Source: Bacillota bacterium
Lineage (GTDB): Bacteria; Bacillota; Clostridia; Lachnospirales; Cellulosilyticaceae
DNA: 64,000 nucleotides
Reading direction: 5' to 3'
Assembly (NCBI GenBank): GCA_023393125.1
Contig: JAEWMQ010000092.1
Span: 1 to 64,000 of the forward strand
Positions 1 to 7,756 of the stretch are shown one piece after another (within the stretch, counting starts at the first letter, position 1; each line of letters opens with the position of its first letter). The notes below the pieces were generated by a model. The model searched no databases. It saw nothing but the letters and a program-made list of their open reading frames with translations, and was not told the origin of the DNA. Made by a program: the position numbers and the translations under genes.

Positions 1-76
1 GTAAGGGAGCCCTTTATTATCGTAAAGAAATCCAATTATATTTCCTGATAAATCCAAATATCCATAAACCCATGAG

Positions 77-112
77 AAAACGGCTAATTGGAAATTTCCA
101 ACTAGCCGTTTT
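77..112. terminator. Hairpin terminator, left edge
   Basis: Near-perfect inverted repeat: AAAACGGCTA at 77-86 pairs with the TAGCCGTTTT ending at 112, around an inner TTGGAAATTTCCAA. There are short T runs on both sides, so it could end transcription from either direction. It probably serves the cytidylate-kinase-like gene on the minus strand, a gene entering from the left, or both. Confidence 0.6.
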
Positions 113-126
113 GTCTACAATCTGAA

Positions 127-156
127 GTAGTGCATCCTAAAATGCACTACTTTTTA
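127..156 (+). terminator. Intrinsic terminator
   Basis: GTAGTGCAT (127-135) and ATGCACTAC (142-150) form a 9-bp stem followed by TTTTT on the plus strand. The orientation suggests it ends a plus-strand transcript coming from left of the window. Confidence 0.6.
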
Positions 157-166
157 TTTACCTTAA

Positions 167-793
167 TTACTTTACATTTCTATTTTCAATAAAAGCTTTG
201 ATCACAGCAACACTACCCTCTATACCTAATATACTACTATCTAAGCATAATTTGTAGTTAATACTATTTCCCCACTTCTCTCCTGAATAATAATGATAAT
301 AATTAGCTCTTGCCTTATCTATCTTACCCAGTTGTACTTCTGCTCTTTCCGGTTGTAATCCATATTCTTTTATAGCACGCTCTAAGCGAATAGGTAAATC
401 TGCATGAATAAAAATATTAACAACATCAGGATTATTTCTTAAAATATAGTCTGCACATCTTCCCATAATAACACAAGACCCTTCATTAATAATTCCTTTA
501 ATAACCTCTGTTTGTGCGATAAATAACTTATCATTAATAGGTAAATCTAGTGTTGGTGATACGTGATTACCAAACACATAAGCACCCGTTACTACAGAAT
601 ACAATAAACTACTTGCTGCTGTTTCATCTATCTTTTCAAATACTTCCTTACTCATGCCACTTTGTTTTGCGGCCATTTCTGTAATTTTTTTGTCATAAAA
701 GGGAATGCCTAAATCCTTAGCTAATTTCTCACCGATGGCCCTACCGCCACTTCCATATTGTCTATCAATGGTAATAATTACTCTTTTACTCAT
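167..793 (-). CDS. Cytidylate kinase-like family protein
   Basis: A 208-residue P-loop kinase of the AAA/cytidylate kinase-like family (Pfam Cytidylate_kin2 type). The N-terminus carries a modified nucleotide-binding loop, DRQYGSGGR, followed by an alpha helix and GIPFYDK, the pattern typical of this family rather than of housekeeping Cmk (GPxGAGKS). Members are assumed to phosphorylate a nucleotide or a related small molecule, but the true substrate is generally unknown. I chose the ATG at 793 because GGAGG ends seven bases upstream of it. Two earlier in-frame ATGs (811, 799) lie before or directly against that ribosome binding site. It is monocistronic, with its own promoter at 869-897. Confidence 0.75.
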   Translation of the reverse strand: MSKRVIITIDRQYGSGGRAIGEKLAKDLGIPFYDKKITEMAAKQSGMSKEVFEKIDETAASSLLYSVVTGAYVFGNHVSPTLDLPINDKLFIAQTEVIKGIINEGSCVIMGRCADYILRNNPDVVNIFIHADLPIRLERAIKEYGLQPERAEVQLGKIDKARANYYHYYSGEKWGNSINYKLCLDSSILGIEGSVAVIKAFIENRNVK

Positions 794-868
794 GGCCATT
801 CCTCCATTCATCTACTTTATCATTTACTATATTGACAAAGGTAGTATCTGTATATCATTTATACTATT

Positions 869-897
869 ATTATATAATGTATTCCCAAAATAATCAA
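869..897 (-). promoter_or_regulatory. Sigma-A promoter of the cytidylate kinase-like gene
   Basis: Read on the minus strand, TTGATT (897-892) is followed after exactly 17 bases by TATAAT (874-869). This leaves a leader of about 70 bases before the ATG at 793. Confidence 0.65.
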
Positions 898-966
898 TTT
901 TATAAGCTTTTGTATATTGTATTCTTATAAACCATTCTAATAAATTAATTTATTTTATTAACAAAT

Positions 967-1018
967 AAAAAGCTATATAACATCATTATACATTGACTTG
1001 ATGTTATATAGCTTTTTT
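967..1018. terminator. Terminator after phoU
   Basis: An 18-bp stem (967-984 with 1000-1018) and a 15-base loop, with a T-rich run on both strands. It ends the pst-phoU operon on the minus strand and may block transcription from the other side. Confidence 0.8.
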
Positions 1019-1026
1019 ACTTTCAT

Positions 1027-1716
1027 TTATTTCTCCTCTATTTCATTAATAGAAGCATGAATAACATACTCACCTGTTAAACTATAATAAATCCACTCTG
1101 CTATATTAGTGATATGGTCTGCTATTCTTTCTAAGTACTTGATAATCATAATGTAATGAAGTCCGCTTCTAATAAATTCTTTATCAGCCACCATTTCATC
1201 TCTAATTTCTTTCCAAACCTTCCAGAAGGCTTCATCAATCTTATCATCTGCTTTACAAATATCTTTGATATCTTCTATGTTTTTAGTTGCAAATGTATTC
1301 AATGCCCCTGTTAACATATCTTTAGCTGCAATAGCCATTTTTTCAATATGGCGTTGGTAGTTAACTTCTTCACTCCACTTATCTTCTTTAAGTTTAATGC
1401 TGTATTTACAAATATCACAACATTGATCTGCTATTCTCTCAATATCTGTTACAATCTTAACCACTGATAAGATAAAGCGAAGATCTCTTGCAATAGGTTG
1501 TTGATGAGCAATAAGTAGTGCACATTCCTTTTCTATTTCAAGCTGTATTAAGTCAACCTTATCATCACTATCGATAACTTTTTGAGCCAAAACATGATCC
1601 CCATGAATCAAAGAATTAAGAGTATCGCTAATCATCTCTTCTGCAGCATGACCCATTTCAATAATGCGTTTATTTAATTCTTGTAACTGCTCTTCATATA
1701 CTTTTCTAGATGGCAT
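1027..1716 (-). CDS. phoU: Phosphate signalling protein PhoU
   Basis: A 229-residue all-helical protein with the two PhoU repeats, including the conserved acidic metal-binding stretches (VKIVTDIERIADQCCDI near residue 90 and IKYLERIADHITNIAEW near residue 190). PhoU links the Pst transporter to the PhoR sensor kinase and shuts down the Pho response when phosphate is plentiful. It is the last gene of the pst operon, 42 bases after pstB, in the usual position, and has a clear AAGGAG ribosome binding site. Length is normal for the family. It acts at the cytoplasmic face of the membrane with PstB and PhoR. Confidence 0.95.
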   Translation of the reverse strand: MPSRKVYEEQLQELNKRIIEMGHAAEEMISDTLNSLIHGDHVLAQKVIDSDDKVDLIQLEIEKECALLIAHQQPIARDLRFILSVVKIVTDIERIADQCCDICKYSIKLKEDKWSEEVNYQRHIEKMAIAAKDMLTGALNTFATKNIEDIKDICKADDKIDEAFWKVWKEIRDEMVADKEFIRSGLHYIMIIKYLERIADHITNIAEWIYYSLTGEYVIHASINEIEEK

Positions 1717-1758
1717 TTTCCTTCTCCTTTACTGTTTATTCCCAGTTTTATTAGCAGC

Positions 1759-2508
1759 TTAGCCGAATCTACCCGTAATATAGTCTTCTGTCTTTTTATG
1801 AGTTGGCATATCAAAGATCTTTTGTGTATCATCCACCTCAATTAATTCCCCTAGTAAAAAGAATGCTGTACGATCAGAAATTCTTGCTGCCTGTTGCATA
1901 TTATGCGTTACGATTACAATTGTGTACTGCTTTTTAAGCTCATTAATTAAATCTTCTATTTTAGAAGTAGAGATAGGGTCAAGGGCAGAAGTTGGCTCGT
2001 CCATTAATAATATTTCTGGACGCATAGCGATAGAACGTGCTATACAAATTCTTTGCTGTTGTCCCCCAGACAAACTAATTGCATTTTTCTTAAGCTTATC
2101 TTTTACTTCGTCCCAAATAGCAGCTTTCTTTAAGCTATCTTCTACTATTTCGTCTAATTCTGACTTTTTCTTAATACCCTGCATACGTGGTCCGTAAGTA
2201 ATATTATCATAAATGCTCATTGGAAATGGATTAGGCTTTTGGAATACCATACCGATTTTCTTTCTAAGCTCTATCGTATCCATACTGAAGATCTCTTGTC
2301 CACGATAAGTAATAGATCCTTCTACTTTAGGATTTGCAGCCAAATCACTCATACGGTTAAAGATACGTAATAAAGTAGACTTACCACACCCTGAAGGTCC
2401 AATAAACGCAAGAACTTCATTCTCAATGATATCTAAATTTATATTTTTAACAGCTTTAAAGTCACCATAATAAAATGATAAATCTTTAATACTCATAATT
2501 GTTTCCAT
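1759..2508 (-). CDS. pstB: Phosphate ABC transporter ATP-binding protein PstB
   Basis: A 249-residue ABC ATPase. Walker A is GPSGCGKST (near residue 37), the signature motif is LSGGQQQR, Walker B is ILLMDEPTSALD, and a switch histidine follows in VIVTHNMQQA. Motif spacing and the PNPFPMSIYDNI stretch after the Q-loop are typical of PstB rather than other importers. It energises phosphate uptake through PstA/PstC. The start at 2508 is preceded by GAGGAG seven bases away. It lies 12 bases downstream of pstA in the same operon. Confidence 0.96.
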   Translation of the reverse strand: METIMSIKDLSFYYGDFKAVKNINLDIIENEVLAFIGPSGCGKSTLLRIFNRMSDLAANPKVEGSITYRGQEIFSMDTIELRKKIGMVFQKPNPFPMSIYDNITYGPRMQGIKKKSELDEIVEDSLKKAAIWDEVKDKLKKNAISLSGGQQQRICIARSIAMRPEILLMDEPTSALDPISTSKIEDLINELKKQYTIVIVTHNMQQAARISDRTAFFLLGELIEVDDTQKIFDMPTHKKTEDYITGRFG

Positions 2509-2520
2509 GGTCGTTCTCCT

Positions 2521-3312
2521 CTATGATTTGACTTTACTTAATTTATGTCCAATAAAATATGTGAGTAAATTTAAAAGTAAAATAGTAATAAGCAGTACAA
2601 CAGCTGTGCCGTAGGCTTCCTCAAATGAAATCCCTTCTTTAGCTAATAAATATAAGTGAACAGCTAAAGTTCTTCCTGATTCCATCGGACTTTCTGGAAA
2701 ACGATACATCGTTCCTGCTGTTAAATAAATAGCTGCTGTTTCTCCTACAATTCTTCCTGTTCCTAAAACAACACCTGTTAAAATACCAGATAAAGCATTA
2801 GGAAGTACAACTTTAATAATCGTTTTGAATTTAGAAGCACCTAATGCTAATGAACCTTCTCTATAGCTTACTGGTACAGTTTTGAGTGCCTCTTCTGTCG
2901 TTTTTACAATAGTAGGTAATACCATCATAGAAACAGTAAGTGATCCTGACATAATAGAAATACCTAATTTACATTGTGTTAAGAAGAAAGCCATCCCGAA
3001 TAAACCAAATATAATAGATGGAACAGCTGCTAAACTTTCTGTTGCAAAACGAATGGCATTTACAAACTTCCCTGGTTTTGCATACTCATTTAAGTAAATA
3101 GCGGCTCCAATACCGATAGGTGCTGAAATAAGAAGCCCAATGCTTACCATATAGAGTGTTGATACAATTGGAGGAACTAGCTTGCTAAAATTAATGTGGG
3201 CAGCACCCTTAAATACAACATATCCAATAATCCAACCTAGCATAATAATAGTTAGGGATGAAATGGCAAGTAGTGTGCCTTTTATAAGACTTTCTTTATG
3301 CTTTCTTTGCAT
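2521..3312 (-). CDS. pstA: Phosphate ABC transporter permease PstA
   Basis: A 263-residue integral membrane protein with about six hydrophobic segments and the permease coupling (EAA) loop near residues 140-165 (EALKTVPVSYREGSLALGAS). It pairs with PstC to form the phosphate channel. Its ATG overlaps the pstC stop codon by one base (TAATG), which suggests translational coupling. It is slightly short for the family, which mostly reflects a short N-terminus. Confidence 0.95.
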   Translation of the reverse strand: MQRKHKESLIKGTLLAISSLTIIMLGWIIGYVVFKGAAHINFSKLVPPIVSTLYMVSIGLLISAPIGIGAAIYLNEYAKPGKFVNAIRFATESLAAVPSIIFGLFGMAFFLTQCKLGISIMSGSLTVSMMVLPTIVKTTEEALKTVPVSYREGSLALGASKFKTIIKVVLPNALSGILTGVVLGTGRIVGETAAIYLTAGTMYRFPESPMESGRTLAVHLYLLAKEGISFEEAYGTAVVLLITILLLNLLTYFIGHKLSKVKS

Positions 3313-4175
3313 TATCTAGCTCTCCTTTCTGCTCTTCTAATAAACTGCGTAAGCACTAAGTTAATAGCCATAATCAGTATGAAAAGTACCATACCTGTTG
3401 CAAATAATGCTTGCTGATGAATACCTGTTGCATATCCCATTTCCATAGCAATATTAGCTGTTAGTGTTCTTACAGGATCCATAAGACTACCTGGAATAAT
3501 AACTGAGTTACCTGCTACTAAAATAACTGCCATAGTCTCACCTAATGCTCTACCTATACCTAGTACAATCCCTGCCATAATCCCTGATTTAGCAGCACCT
3601 AATTGTACCTTAAAAATATATTGGAACTTAGAAGCCCCTAATCCCAGAGCCCCTTCTTTATATTCATTTGGAACAGCTCTAAGACTTACTTCTGTCATTC
3701 TGATTACTGTCGGTAATAGCATCACTGCTAAAATTAACATAGCTGCTAATAAACTGCTACCACCACCTATACCCCCAAAAAGGTCATTCAAAATAGGTAC
3801 AATCACCATGAGTCCAAAGAAACCATAAATAACTGATGGTATACCAGCCAATAAATCAATGGCCGCTGAAAATACTTTTGCCACTCTTTGTGGTAAAATT
3901 TCTACTAAAACAATTGCCGTACTTACCCCAACGACAACACCTATAAGGGTTGCACCTAGTGTAGCATATAAGCTTGCTACTAACATTGGATAAATACCAA
4001 ATATTTTTCCTGATGGATTCCATTTCTTACCGAATAAGAAGTCCCAAATACTTACTTCTTTAAAGAATGGTAATCCTCCTACTACAATATAGACTGCCAT
4101 AAAGCCAACTACTAAAATCATGATGGCTGCACATAACCAAAACACTCTTTTCATTAATTTATCCATGTACTTCAT
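3312..4175 (-). CDS. pstC: Phosphate ABC transporter permease PstC
   Basis: A 287-residue membrane permease with about six transmembrane segments and an EAA-type loop (EVSLRAVPNEYKEGALGLGAS). It is the partner of PstA in high-affinity phosphate import. The start is slightly uncertain: the ATG at 4175 sits only two bases after AAAGGT, while in-frame ATGs follow four and eight codons later. It lies 21 bases after pstS. Confidence 0.95.
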   Translation of the reverse strand: MKYMDKLMKRVFWLCAAIMILVVGFMAVYIVVGGLPFFKEVSIWDFLFGKKWNPSGKIFGIYPMLVASLYATLGATLIGVVVGVSTAIVLVEILPQRVAKVFSAAIDLLAGIPSVIYGFFGLMVIVPILNDLFGGIGGGSSLLAAMLILAVMLLPTVIRMTEVSLRAVPNEYKEGALGLGASKFQYIFKVQLGAAKSGIMAGIVLGIGRALGETMAVILVAGNSVIIPGSLMDPVRTLTANIAMEMGYATGIHQQALFATGMVLFILIMAINLVLTQFIRRAERRAR

Positions 4176-4196
4176 CTACCTTTACTTGTTTATAGA

Positions 4197-5024
4197 TTAC
4201 TGTCCGTTAATTGGAATATATTTTTCTGCTATAACACTTTGTCCTTCTGCCCCAATGATATAATCTAACAAAGCTTTTGCCTCAGCACTTGTATGATCTG
4301 ATGTTAAAAGAAGTAATGGCCTTGAAATCATATATTCGTTAGCTAAAACTGTCTCATCACTTGGCATCACACCGTCTACTGATACTAGTTTTACTGTATC
4401 ACTCATATAACCTAAAGAAATATAACCAATTGCATTTTCTTTTGAAGCTACAGTTGCCATAATACTACCTGTACCTTCACTTACTAAAGCTCTATCAATA
4501 ATAGTAGAAGCTTTATCACTTGTTAAAAGACCTAATAACTCTTCAAAAGCCCCTCTTGTACCTGAACCAGCTTCTCTTGTTACGACAATAATATCCTCAT
4601 CTTTACCACCAACCTGACTCCAGTTAGTGATTTTACCTTCATAAATATCTTTGATTTGCTCTTTTGTTAAATTTGTCACTTCATTCGTTGTATTAACCAC
4701 AACTGCAATAGCATCATGAGCAATAACTGTCTCTGTTAAACCAAGTTCTTTCTCTGCTTCGCTTAATTCACGTGAGCTCATACCTATATCTGCTGTTCCA
4801 TCTGCTACAGCTCTAATACCTGCTGATGAGCCATTTCCTTGTACTTCAATATTAGCATCTGGCACAGTTTCTTTATATTTTTCTGCTAAATGTTCCATTG
4901 GTTCTGACACTGTTGTAGAACCTACAACTGAAACCTTAGGGCCTTTTGAACTGCTACCACAACCTGTAATCGCTATAGCTATACTCATTAGACCTGCTAT
5001 ACATACAAGTAACTTCTTTTTCAT
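4197..5024 (-). CDS. pstS: Phosphate-binding lipoprotein PstS (copy 1)
   Basis: A 275-residue periplasmic-type binding protein. The signal peptide ends in a lipobox with the lipidated cysteine at residue 22 (AITGC), so the mature protein is anchored outside the membrane. Phosphate-binding signatures are visible: VVGSTTVSEPM near the start of the mature domain, GNGSSAGI, and the VTREAGSGTRGAFEE loop. It is the gene directly ahead of pstC. Its own four-repeat Pho box lies 78-117 bases upstream, so it can be induced separately from the second pstS. The ribosome binding site is TAGGAGG. Confidence 0.95.
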   Translation of the reverse strand: MKKKLLVCIAGLMSIAIAITGCGSSSKGPKVSVVGSTTVSEPMEHLAEKYKETVPDANIEVQGNGSSAGIRAVADGTADIGMSSRELSEAEKELGLTETVIAHDAIAVVVNTTNEVTNLTKEQIKDIYEGKITNWSQVGGKDEDIIVVTREAGSGTRGAFEELLGLLTSDKASTIIDRALVSEGTGSIMATVASKENAIGYISLGYMSDTVKLVSVDGVMPSDETVLANEYMISRPLLLLTSDHTSAEAKALLDYIIGAEGQSVIAEKYIPINGQ

Positions 5025-5101
5025 TACTAAATGCCTCCTAAAAAAATATATATCTTAGCCAATAATATTTTAAAATTTGTATCCCTATATTAATCTTCTA
5101 A

Positions 5102-5141
5102 TGTTTAATTTATGTTGGAACAATGTTAAATCTATGTTAAA
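5102..5141 (-). promoter_or_regulatory. Pho box (PhoP binding repeats) of pstS copy 1
   Basis: Four direct repeats spaced exactly 11 bases apart, starting at 5102, 5113, 5124 and 5135 on the plus strand: TGTTTAA, TGTTGGA, TGTTAAA, TGTTAAA. On the coding strand these read as TTAACA-type hexamers, the known PhoP recognition unit of Bacillus-type Pho regulons. Confidence 0.85.
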
Positions 5142-5173
5142 TAGGCCTAGAAATTGTGCTTCTAGACCTATTT
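5139..5173. terminator. Hairpin between the two pstS genes
   Basis: AAATAGG-C-CTAGAA (5139-5152) pairs with TTCTAG-A-CCTATTT (5160-5173), a 14-bp stem with one mismatch and a 7-base loop. It sits after the upstream pstS transcript and touches the Pho box of the next gene. The T run after it on the minus strand is weak, so it may only partly terminate. Confidence 0.5.
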
Positions 5174-5319
5174 AAACTTCTATATTGAGTTCATTAGTGG
5201 GGATAATAACAATCTATAATTTATTTTTAGGAGTAAATTATTTGAAACATTAGCAATGTTTAAGTCTATTAGCCTATTATTTAATTAAATGGAATACTGG
5301 ACTTACTTCATTTTACTAC

Positions 5320-6216
5320 TTATTTAATAGAGATATATTTTTCACTTATAATCTCTTGCCCTGCATCACTTACAATGAAATCAATTGCTTCCTGTGCTTC
5401 TGCTTTAACGTTTGGCTGAGCTACTAAAATCAGTGGTCTTGAAATCGTATAGCTACCTGCTTTTACATTTTCTACTGTACATTCTACGCCATCAATTGCT
5501 AATGGCTTTACTGTATCATCAAGGTATCCTTCTGAAACGAATCCGATAGCTGCATTTTTAGTTGCTACTGTAGCCATGACTGCACCTGTACCTTCTGAAA
5601 CCAGTGCTGTTTCTACGATTGTTGAAGCTTTATTTTCATCTAATAATTTAAGAATTTCTTCAAAAGCACCTCTTGTACCTGAACCTGCTTCTCTTGTTAC
5701 TACGATAATATCTTTATCTACGCCACCAACTTCACTCCAGTTAGTGATTTTTCCTTCAAAGATATCTTTTACTTGTTCTTTGGTAAGACCTAATACACCA
5801 TTGTTAGGATTAACTACAACTGCAATGCCATCATAAGCAATTACTGTTTCTACAAGTCCAGCTCCTTTTTCTTCTTCACTAAGTTCTCTTGATGCCATCC
5901 CAATATCTGCTGTTCCATCAATAGCTGCCTTGATACCTGCTGAAGAACCATTTCCTTGTACTTCGATGTTATCTAGGCTTCCTGCGGCCTTGTATGCTTC
6001 TATTAATTTTTCCATTGGTTCTGCTATAGTCGTAGAACCTACAATTGATATTTTAACACCTTTTCTTGCTGTATCTGTGTTAGCTTCTGCTGATGTAGCT
6101 GGCGTAGTACTTGCTTCATTCGCTTTAGTATCACTTCCTGTATTAGCTGAGCATCCTGCAAACATCATACTTCCTAATGTTAGAGCTGCAAAGCAAGCTA
6201 AAAATCTTCTTTTCAT
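5320..6216 (-). CDS. pstS: Phosphate-binding lipoprotein PstS (copy 2)
   Basis: A 298-residue paralogue of the downstream pstS. The lipoprotein signal has its cysteine at residue 22 (MMFAGC), followed by a Ser/Thr/Ala-rich linker of about 30 residues that copy 1 lacks. The binding signatures are shared: VGSTTIAEPMEKLI, GNGSSAGIKAA, VVTREAGSGTRGAFEE. It therefore binds phosphate or a close analogue outside the cell and feeds the same PstCA channel. It is separated from copy 1 by 295 bases holding a hairpin and a second Pho box, so it is the promoter-proximal unit of the locus but need not be co-transcribed. The ribosome binding site is AGGAGG. Confidence 0.93.
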   Translation of the reverse strand: MKRRFLACFAALTLGSMMFAGCSANTGSDTKANEASTTPATSAEANTDTARKGVKISIVGSTTIAEPMEKLIEAYKAAGSLDNIEVQGNGSSAGIKAAIDGTADIGMASRELSEEEKGAGLVETVIAYDGIAVVVNPNNGVLGLTKEQVKDIFEGKITNWSEVGGVDKDIIVVTREAGSGTRGAFEEILKLLDENKASTIVETALVSEGTGAVMATVATKNAAIGFVSEGYLDDTVKPLAIDGVECTVENVKAGSYTISRPLILVAQPNVKAEAQEAIDFIVSDAGQEIISEKYISIK

Positions 6217-6304
6217 TTTTAGTTCCCTCCTGGAAAGCTATATGTATTCATAGCTATTTTTTTATTTTTTATTCCTTGTTTACATGAATATCATATTTGT
6301 TCAA

Positions 6305-6344
6305 TGTTCAATTCACATTTAGTTCAGGTTAAAAATTTGTTAAA
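6305..6344 (-). promoter_or_regulatory. Pho box of pstS copy 2
   Basis: Repeats in an 11-base phase start at 6305, 6316, 6327 and 6338 (TGTTCAA, CATTTAG, GGTTAAA, TGTTAAA). The first and last match the PhoP unit well; the middle two are degenerate. It lies 89-128 bases upstream of the start codon, much as for copy 1. Confidence 0.7.
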
Positions 6345-6471
6345 TAGTAGTTTTGTGCTTTCATTCTTCACTACTTATTAGCTATAAATTCATTCCACTT
6401 ACTTGGTATACAGCTTGTCTATATTGGTGTACAATAAGAATACGAAATGAGTATTTTTAGAGGAGAACATT

Positions 6472-7644
6472 ATGAAAACATTTGAACTAATTGCTACTTC
6501 TACCTTTGGACTTGAAGCCATGGTACGAAAAGAAGTAGAAGATTTAGGTTATGAAATAAATGCTGTCCAAGATGGCAAGGTTATTTACACTGGAGATGCA
6601 GAAGCTATTATACTTTCTAACTTATGGCTGCGCAGTGCTGACCGTGTACTTATTAAAATGGGGGAATTCAAAGCAACTACCTTCGTGGAGCTTTTCGATA
6701 AAGTAACTGCCCTTCCTTGGGAAGCTTGGATTACACCAGATGCTAAGTTTACTGTTAATGGTAAGTCTGTTAAATCTAAGCTCTTTAGTATCTCAGACTG
6801 TCAGGCGATTACTAAAAAGGCAATTGTTAAACGCCTTAGTGAGAAATATAAAATAGATTGGTTTCCTGAAACAGGACCTTCTTACACTGTACAAGTTTCC
6901 ATTTTAAAAGATGTGGCTACTTTAACCATTGACACAACTGGCCGTGAAGGTCTTCACAAACGTGGCTACCGTGTGAACAATGTAGAGGCCCCTCTTAAAG
7001 AAACCATGGCAGCTGCCCTACTTCAAATTAGTTACTGGCAAAAAGGCCGTATGCTTTATGACCCTTGTTGTGGTTCAGGTACCTTTGCTATTGAAGCTGC
7101 TATGTTAGCTAAAAATATTGCCCCTGGCCTTAATAGACAATTTGCTTCGTCTTTGTGGCCACAAGTACCTAAAGCACTCTGGGATGAGCTTCGCCAGGAA
7201 GCTAGAGAAGCCATTGATCAAAAAGGTAATCCTATTATCTATGCTTCTGATATTGATAGAAATGTCATTAACAAAGCAAGAGAAAATGCAGAAGCTGCTG
7301 GAGTTGGTGAATATATTCAATTTTTTGCTAAGCCTATTCACAAAGCCACCTTACCTCATGGAGATTACGGAGTCGTTATTGCTAACCCTCCTTATGGTGA
7401 ACGTATTAGTAACTTATCTCAGATTGAGCAAATTCACCGTGAACTTCGCCGTTTAATTGATAGTAATCCAACTTGGTCACTTTACGCTATTACTTCTGTA
7501 GATACCTTCGAACGTGACTACGGTAAAAAAGCTAATAAAAAACGTAAACTCTTTAATGGTAATTTAAAAGTTGACTTCTACCAATACTTTGGACCAAAAC
7601 CTCCAAAGGATGGAGAAAACTTTAAGGAAATATCTAAAAGCTAA
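6472..7644 (+). CDS. THUMP-domain rRNA (guanine-N2) methyltransferase, RlmL/YpsC type
   Basis: A 390-residue class I SAM-dependent RNA methyltransferase. An N-terminal THUMP RNA-binding domain (about residues 5-160) precedes the methyltransferase fold with the SAM-binding motif DPCCGSGTFAIEAA (near residue 198) and the catalytic ANPPYGER motif (near residue 306), typical of enzymes that methylate exocyclic amines. Length matches B. subtilis YpsC and the N-terminal half of E. coli RlmL, so 23S rRNA guanine is the likely target. The start follows GAGGAGA. It is transcribed convergently with phoR, with two hairpins between them. Confidence 0.88.
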   Translation: MKTFELIATSTFGLEAMVRKEVEDLGYEINAVQDGKVIYTGDAEAIILSNLWLRSADRVLIKMGEFKATTFVELFDKVTALPWEAWITPDAKFTVNGKSVKSKLFSISDCQAITKKAIVKRLSEKYKIDWFPETGPSYTVQVSILKDVATLTIDTTGREGLHKRGYRVNNVEAPLKETMAAALLQISYWQKGRMLYDPCCGSGTFAIEAAMLAKNIAPGLNRQFASSLWPQVPKALWDELRQEAREAIDQKGNPIIYASDIDRNVINKARENAEAAGVGEYIQFFAKPIHKATLPHGDYGVVIANPPYGERISNLSQIEQIHRELRRLIDSNPTWSLYAITSVDTFERDYGKKANKKRKLFNGNLKVDFYQYFGPKPPKDGENFKEISKS

Positions 7645-7652
7645 TAAAAAAC

Positions 7653-7695
7653 AAGTGTAAATGCAATCCTTTAATTATGATTTACATTTACACTT
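7653..7695 (+). terminator. Hairpin after the methyltransferase gene
   Basis: AAGTGTAAATG (7653-7663) pairs with CATTTACACTT (7685-7695) nine bases after the stop codon. The T tract is poor; the stronger stem at 7706-7741 probably backs it up. Confidence 0.5.
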
Positions 7696-7705
7696 ATACA
7701 GTACC

Positions 7706-7741
7706 AAAGGGCTGTTGCATACTTTACTGCAACAGCCCTTT
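7706..7741. terminator. GC-rich terminator between convergent genes
   Basis: AAAGGGCTGTTGCA (7706-7719) is perfectly complementary to TGCAACAGCCCTTT (7728-7741). The same hairpin arms, with one change, recur at 18220-18252. It separates the methyltransferase gene from phoR and likely acts in both directions. Confidence 0.75.
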
Positions 7742-7756
7742 GCTTATATTCTTATC

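Noticed and set aside
1..124. Possible 3' end of a plus-strand gene entering from the left edge
   Set aside because: One frame stays open to 124 but runs through a terminator hairpin and gives no recognisable protein; too short to support.
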